From JBOFDK01 sp051650305 (lineage in GTDB: Bacteria; Bacillota; Clostridia; Lachnospirales; Cellulosilyticaceae), in assembly GCA_051650305.1 (NCBI GenBank), contig JBOFIT010000240.1, forward strand, positions 1 through 26,772: a DNA stretch of 26,772 nt. Reading direction: 5' to 3'. Positions 22,588-26,772 of the stretch are shown piece by piece. The stretch's first letter is position 1. Each line of letters begins with the position of its first letter. Under the pieces are notes generated by a model. It did no database searches. It was not told the origin of the DNA and saw only the letters and a list, made by a program, of their open reading frames with translations. A program made the translations under genes and the position numbers.

Positions 22588-23517
22588 ATGAAAGCAGAGA
22601 CATTTTATTTTGAAGGAAAAGAACAATTACAAGTGCATGTTTACAAATGGATGCCAGAAGATGGAAACATAAAAGGTATCGTGCAGATCGCCCACGGAAT
22701 GGCAGAGACTGCAGCACGCTATGAAAGATTTGCAAATTACCTTACACAGAACGGGTATGTGGTGTATGCCAATGACCATAGAGGCCATGGTAAAACGGCT
22801 AATGAGTTGGAAAATGTAGGCTACTTAGGAAAAAGAGCAGGCTTTCAGCACTTAATAGAAGATATGTATACCCTTACCAAAATTATCAAAAACAGCTACC
22901 CAGATATGCCAATTTTCTTATTCGGTCATAGTATGGGCTCTTTTGCGACACAAGAATATATCATGCATTATGGAGAAGGCTTAAAGGGTGCTATCTTATG
23001 TGGAAGTAATGGCAAGCAGGGCATTGCATTAGATGCAGGACTTTTAGTAGCCAAAAGAGAAATCAAGAAACACGGAAGAAAAGCACAAAGTCCGTTATTA
23101 GATAAATTAATATTTGGAAGCTATAATAAGCAGTTTAAGCCAAATCGCACCAACTTTGATTGGCTTAGCAGAGATCATAAGGAAGTGGATAAGTACATTC
23201 AAGATCCTTACTGCGGCACAATCTTTACAGCAGGATTCTTCTATGATTTCTTAAGTGAGCTGAAGTATATCGAAGAAAAAGAAAATATCTATAAGATTCC
23301 TAAACAGTTGCCTATCTACATTTTCTCAGGGGACCAAGATCCTGTTGGCAAAAATGGAAAAGGCATTGTCACACTCTTTAAGGCATACCAAGATGCAGGA
23401 CTTCGCCATGCAAGTTATAAGCTTTATGAGGGTGGACGCCATGAGATGCTTAACGAAGTCAATCGAGATGAAGTGATGGCAGATGTATTGGCATGGATTG
23501 AGAAATGGAATAACTAA
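22588..23517 (+). CDS. Alpha/beta hydrolase, monoacylglycerol lipase / lysophospholipase type
   Basis: A 309-residue cytoplasmic serine hydrolase of the Hydrolase_4 family. The oxyanion-hole motif is IAHGMAETAARY (about 34-45), followed by YANDHRGHGKT. The nucleophile elbow is GHSMGS with Ser115. The acid is probably Asp251 in SGDQDPVG and the base His285 in GGRHEML. Such enzymes release fatty acids from monoacylglycerols or lysophospholipids; the true substrate is unknown. AGGGAGCG is 9 nt before ATG. It has its own extended -10 promoter and terminator, so it appears to be a single-gene unit. Confidence 0.9.
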   Translation: MKAETFYFEGKEQLQVHVYKWMPEDGNIKGIVQIAHGMAETAARYERFANYLTQNGYVVYANDHRGHGKTANELENVGYLGKRAGFQHLIEDMYTLTKIIKNSYPDMPIFLFGHSMGSFATQEYIMHYGEGLKGAILCGSNGKQGIALDAGLLVAKREIKKHGRKAQSPLLDKLIFGSYNKQFKPNRTNFDWLSRDHKEVDKYIQDPYCGTIFTAGFFYDFLSELKYIEEKENIYKIPKQLPIYIFSGDQDPVGKNGKGIVTLFKAYQDAGLRHASYKLYEGGRHEMLNEVNRDEVMADVLAWIEKWNN

Positions 23518-23523
23518 GCAAGC

Positions 23524-23552
23524 ACCCCTATATTTATAGGGGTTTTATTTTT
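23524..23552 (+). terminator. Rho-independent terminator after hydrolase gene
   Basis: CCCCTATA (23525-23532) and TATAGGGG (23535-23542) form a tight hairpin with a two-base loop (the innermost A-T pairs may open), followed by TTTTATTTTT. Confidence 0.85.
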
Positions 23553-23563
23553 GGAAAAAGCTA

Positions 23564-23572
23564 TGCTACAAT
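23564..23572 (+). promoter_or_regulatory. Extended -10 promoter of the response regulator gene
   Basis: TGCTACAAT at 23564-23572 matches TGnTAnAAT, 28 bp before the ATG of the response regulator and just behind the previous terminator. Confidence 0.6.
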
Positions 23573-23600
23573 AAAACAAGTTAAAAAAAGGGGTGGAAAG

Positions 23601-24299
23601 ATGAAGGAAGCTATCAAACTATTAGTAGTAGAAGATGACCTAGCGATTAATGAACTTTTGTGTGACTTACTAAGAAGAGAAGGCTATACAGTGCGAGGAG
23701 CTTACTCCGGCACAGAAGCGAAGATGTGTGTACAACTAGAAGAGTATCATCTTATTTTACTAGACCTTATGCTACCAGGAATGACAGGTGAGGAGCTTAT
23801 CGTTGACTTGAGAAAAGATAAAATGATGCCAATCATTGTCATATCTGCAAAAGTAGGACAAGATACAAAGATAGAAGCCTTAAAAATGGGGGCAGATGAC
23901 TTTATGAGTAAGCCCTTCGATACAGCAGAGGTCATAGCAAGAGTAGAGGCACAGCTGCGCAGGTATACTGTCTTTTCGCAAGTGGTAGAGTCAAAGGTTT
24001 ATAAGCATAAGAATTTGCAACTAGATGTAGACGCAGCAAAGGTAAGTATAGATGGTAATGAAGTGGCATTAACTGCTAGAGAGTACAAAATCCTAGAGCT
24101 TTTGATGAGTTATCCAAAGAAAGTATTTACCCGTGCCAATCTTTTTGAGCATGTGTGGAATGATGAATTTCTAGGAGATGACAATACAGTGAATGTCCAT
24201 ATAAGTAACTTGCGTAATAAACTTGGAAAAGTAGACGGTGGGACAGATTACATACAGACTGTATGGGGCATTGGCTTTAAGATGCATGATGAAAATTAA
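23601..24299 (+). CDS. OmpR/PhoB-family response regulator
   Basis: A 232-residue two-component regulator. The receiver domain (1-120) has the acidic pocket E11-D12-D13, phosphoacceptor Asp55 in LLDLMLPGMTGEEL, Ser82 and Lys104 in SKPFD. The C-terminal winged helix (about 130-230) has LTAREYKILELLMSYP, VFTRANLFEHVWN and NTVNVHISNLRNKLG, typical for PhoB-type DNA binding. AAGGGGTGG precedes ATG. The partner kinase is most likely the one at 26078, separated from it by the two ABC genes. The likely target is the direct-repeat promoter at 24306-24349. Confidence 0.95.
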   Translation: MKEAIKLLVVEDDLAINELLCDLLRREGYTVRGAYSGTEAKMCVQLEEYHLILLDLMLPGMTGEELIVDLRKDKMMPIIVISAKVGQDTKIEALKMGADDFMSKPFDTAEVIARVEAQLRRYTVFSQVVESKVYKHKNLQLDVDAAKVSIDGNEVALTAREYKILELLMSYPKKVFTRANLFEHVWNDEFLGDDNTVNVHISNLRNKLGKVDGGTDYIQTVWGIGFKMHDEN

Positions 24300-24305
24300 G
24301 ACTTT

Positions 24306-24349
24306 CTTAATGTTTACTTAAGTGGATATTGATGTTTAAGGGATAGAAT
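24306..24349 (+). promoter_or_regulatory. ABC-operon promoter with phased direct repeats (candidate response regulator site)
   Basis: CTTAA occurs at 24306 and 24317 (11 bp apart), and ATGTTTA at 24310 and 24332 (22 bp apart). TTAAG at 24336 adds an inverted component. A -10-like TAGAAT lies at 24344-24349 with no -35 consensus at the proper place. Tandem sites spaced by whole helical turns upstream of a weak promoter are typical for activation by an OmpR-family regulator. Confidence 0.6.
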
Positions 24350-24382
24350 ACATACAAACATCAAATCAAGGAGGAAAGAATA

Positions 24383-25306
24383 ATGAGGGAAGTCATACTT
24401 CAAACACGAGATTTAACCAAAATATATGGAAGTCATACAGCTGTCGATAAGGTAAACTTAAACGTTGCTAAAGGTGAGATTTATGGCCTAGTAGGAAAGA
24501 ATGGGGCGGGGAAGACCACCATTATGAAGATGCTTACAGGGCTTATTGAAACACAAGGTGGAGAGATAGAGTTATTCGGTAAAAGTTATATCGATGACTT
24601 AAACAAAGCACGGGTACGTACAGGAATGATTATCGAGACACCCGCTTTTTATCCTTATCTCTCAGCTAAGAAAAATCTAGAGTACTACCGTATACAAAGA
24701 GGCATAGCAGATAAAGCATGTGTGGATCATGTACTTCAGCAAGTAGGCTTAGGTGATGTAGGTAACAAGAAGTTTAAGCAGTTTTCATTAGGTATGAAAC
24801 AACGCTTAGGATTGGCACTAGCCATTATGGGAAGTCCAGATTTATTAATACTGGATGAACCGACGAATGGGCTTGATCCAGAAGGTATCGTGGAAGTGAG
24901 AGAGACTTTGCTAAGGCTCAATAGAGAAAGAGGTGTTACGATTCTTATCTCAAGCCATATCCTTGATGAGCTTTCAAAGTTTGCCACTTGTTATGGTTTT
25001 ATGAAAGAAGGCAAACTTGTAGAAGAAATTACGGCGAAGGCCATAGAGGAGAAATGTAGACATCATCTCTTAGTACGTGTAGATGACCCAGCAAAAGCAA
25101 GTGTGATTCTGGAAGAACAACTAGGATGTACAGGGTATGAGATCCATGAAGGTAATGAAATCAAAGTGTATGAGCATATGGATGCTCCAGAAAAGGTCAC
25201 ACAAATGCTAGTGACAGGCGGGGTTATGGTATCTGGGATTCAGGTGATAGGAAGTTCCCTTGAGCAATACTTCATGGCATTAGTAGGGGGTGAGCACTGT
25301 GCGTAA
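24383..25306 (+). CDS. ABC transporter ATP-binding protein, BcrA/LanF type
   Basis: A 307-residue ATPase. Walker A is GKNGAGKT (38-45), the signature is FSLGMKQR (134-141), Walker B is LLILDEPTNGLD (154-165) and the H-loop is in ISSHILDEL. The Q-loop position reads GMIIETPAFYPYLSA: Glu replaces Gln. This E-loop is known from lantibiotic-immunity (LanF) and BcrA-like ATPases, which expel peptide antibiotics from the membrane. The C-terminal 80 residues are a variable regulatory part. AAGGAGG lies 9 nt before ATG. The gene overlaps the permease. A role in peptide-antibiotic resistance is inferred; the drug is unknown. Confidence 0.93.
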   Translation: MREVILQTRDLTKIYGSHTAVDKVNLNVAKGEIYGLVGKNGAGKTTIMKMLTGLIETQGGEIELFGKSYIDDLNKARVRTGMIIETPAFYPYLSAKKNLEYYRIQRGIADKACVDHVLQQVGLGDVGNKKFKQFSLGMKQRLGLALAIMGSPDLLILDEPTNGLDPEGIVEVRETLLRLNRERGVTILISSHILDELSKFATCYGFMKEGKLVEEITAKAIEEKCRHHLLVRVDDPAKASVILEEQLGCTGYEIHEGNEIKVYEHMDAPEKVTQMLVTGGVMVSGIQVIGSSLEQYFMALVGGEHCA

Positions 25307-26057
25307 TTATATCAAAGCGGAATTGTACCGTAATTTTAATCGCATCTATCTATGGCTCTTTAGTGGTGTATTTGCACTGGGTAGCATCTTGTTAAATATG
25401 ATTTTTGCCTATATGAATCATGCTTATCAAAGTGGCATTCATTTTGAGATGCTACTAGAACTAGGCATTATGTGGCTGACGGTGCCAATGTATATTTGTG
25501 TTGGCTTTATCGAGATTACATCTAGTGAAGAACAGAAGTTCTTGACCGTTAAAAATGTCATCGCAGCAGGACTTTCTAGAACGAAAATGTATGTAGGTAA
25601 AATGATCGTAAGTGTTATCTTAGCGTTTATAGCAGCGGGCATTATTCTTCTATGTTTCTATGGAAGTGGTGCATTGTTGTTAGAAGGAGCAGGAAGTATA
25701 GACATGGCTGTGGGTGTAGATTTCCTTACACGACTTGCTACAGCACTACCGTTATGGATTGCAGCAATGGCACTGTGTATGGCACTTAGCTTGGTCGTTG
25801 AATCACCAACAACCTTAGCAGTAGTTTACGTAGGGATTATTAGTTTTCTACCGACTATATTGATGGTCATTGAAAAATTAGTATGGGAAGAAATAGGCAA
25901 GGTGACACAGTGGACTTTTATGGCGCAGCTAAGTCGTGTGGCAGATAAGATGGTGCCGTTTACAGAGTGGCATATACCAGCATTACTGGGGGTGGTACAG
26001 ACACTTTTATTTGTAGCCATAGGTCTTAGCATCGTCAAGAAATTGCGTTTTAAGTAA
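25299..26057 (+). CDS. ABC transporter permease, BcrB/LanE-like
   Basis: A 252-residue membrane protein with about six hydrophobic segments and an N-terminal MRNYIKAELYRNFNRIYLW that matches ABC-2 type permeases of bacitracin/lantibiotic export systems. The frame opens at GTG 25290, but there GGGGG is directly adjacent. GTG 25299 is preferred because AGGGGGTGA then lies at normal ribosome binding distance. It overlaps the ATPase gene by 8 bp. Only one permease is present, so it probably forms a homodimer with two ATPase copies. A kinase gene follows after 20 bp. Confidence 0.87.
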   Translation: MRNYIKAELYRNFNRIYLWLFSGVFALGSILLNMIFAYMNHAYQSGIHFEMLLELGIMWLTVPMYICVGFIEITSSEEQKFLTVKNVIAAGLSRTKMYVGKMIVSVILAFIAAGIILLCFYGSGALLLEGAGSIDMAVGVDFLTRLATALPLWIAAMALCMALSLVVESPTTLAVVYVGIISFLPTILMVIEKLVWEEIGKVTQWTFMAQLSRVADKMVPFTEWHIPALLGVVQTLLFVAIGLSIVKKLRFK

Positions 26058-26077
26058 GAGAGAGAGAGGGTGATACA

Positions 26078-26772
26078 GTGTTAGTGGTAACAATGATTGG
26101 GATAGGGATAATAGGGGGCATATGTATCGCTCGCTTACTGAGTTATAAGAGGGAAGTTAAGTATATTACGGAGCAATTGCAAGCTATACAAGGAAAAGAT
26201 ACGAATCAACAAGTAAGAGTGAAGGCACCCAATAAAGAATTGGAAGCGTTAGTGGCGGCCATTAATAAGAGTATAGAAGAAAAGAAAGAGACAGAAGCAA
26301 AGTATAGGCATATGGATAAGGAACTTAGACAAGCCATTGCCAATATGTCTCATGATTTAAGGACGCCATTAACTTCCGTTATAGGGTATTTACAGATGCT
26401 AGAGAACCCAGGTCTTAGTGAGGGAGAGCGTATACGGTATCAAGAAGTCGTGAAAAGTCGTGCCCAGTCTTTAGAAAAACTTATAGGGAGTTTTTATGAT
26501 TTGTCACGCATTGAGGCCAATGAATACAAAATTGAATTAAAAAGTATAAACATATCTACAATACTTTGTGAATTAATGGCCGCTTTTTACAATGATTTTG
26601 TGGATAAAAATCTAGAACCCAAACTAGAAATCCATGAGAAATTGCCAGCGATTATCGCAGATGACCAAGCGACTGAAAGGATTTTTAGTAACCTCATTCA
26701 AAATATGCTCAAGTATGCTACCCATACAGTTAAGATAAGACATATACAGGAAGCAGATGGTAAGCAATACAC
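26078..26772 (+). CDS. Sensor histidine kinase (5' part, cut by window end)
   Basis: GTG 26078 follows GAGGGTGA at good spacing and the frame stays open to the window end (231 codons visible). One membrane helix (about 3-20) is followed directly by a coiled linker (22-85), so there is no extracellular sensor loop. The H-box is ANMSHDLRTPLTSVIGY with phospho-His92. The start of the ATPase domain is visible, with N-box IFSNLIQNMLKYA (Asn205, Asn209). The one-helix design matches short kinases that work with ABC transporters as the sensing part. It should pair with the response regulator at 23601. The D, F and G boxes lie outside the window. Confidence 0.92.
   Translation, partial: MLVVTMIGIGIIGGICIARLLSYKREVKYITEQLQAIQGKDTNQQVRVKAPNKELEALVAAINKSIEEKKETEAKYRHMDKELRQAIANMSHDLRTPLTSVIGYLQMLENPGLSEGERIRYQEVVKSRAQSLEKLIGSFYDLSRIEANEYKIELKSINISTILCELMAAFYNDFVDKNLEPKLEIHEKLPAIIADDQATERIFSNLIQNMLKYATHTVKIRHIQEADGKQY

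Overview
The window looks like chromosomal DNA from a low-GC, anaerobic, Gram-positive Clostridia-type bacterium (Lachnospirales or Cellulosilyticum-like; the genus is a guess). Reasons: AT-rich codon use, strong GGAGG/GGGGTG ribosome binding sites, a pyruvate kinase with the extra C-terminal PEP-utiliser-like domain, a clostridial anaerobic sulfite reductase (AsrABC), an anaerobic siroheme pathway ending in CbiK, and no phage, plasmid or IS genes. Almost every gene is on the + strand.

Layout. 1-84 is the 3' end of a probable GNAT acetyltransferase gene, followed by tRNA-Ala(GGC) and a terminator. 440-6548 holds unrelated housekeeping or envelope genes: an endonuclease/exonuclease/phosphatase-fold protein, a secreted GHL10-type glycosidase with SH3 and copper-amine-oxidase-N-like domains, a lipoprotein, a MATE exporter and a membrane-anchored TerB/J-domain protein. 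6600-7038 is a long AT-rich leader with short direct repeats before pyk. 8888-14921 is a sulfur island: a LysR regulator (+), converging on a two-gene minus-strand unit (YeiH/UPF0324-type membrane protein plus a 97-aa two-helix membrane protein), then a 518-bp divergent regulatory region full of inverted and direct repeats, then asrABC (+). 15135-22451 is a tightly overlapping seven-gene operon (hemA, hemC, cobA-hemD fusion, hemB, hemL, precorrin-2 dehydrogenase, cbiK). 22588-23517 is an alpha/beta hydrolase of the monoacylglycerol lipase type. 23601-26772 is a response regulator, an ABC ATPase, a permease and a sensor kinase cut by the window end, resembling a bacitracin/lantibiotic resistance module.

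How it works together. AsrC is a siroheme enzyme, and the next operon encodes every step from glutamyl-tRNA to siroheme if CbiK inserts iron. The enzyme, its cofactor pathway, a putative sulfur-oxyanion transporter and a LysR regulator of the YeiE/CysB style therefore sit side by side. The best candidate for something undescribed is the YeiH-like protein with its small membrane partner, together with the repeat-rich asr/yeiH intergenic region, which contains two copies of a leader-like element each followed by a micro-ORF. The individual enzymes belong to known families.
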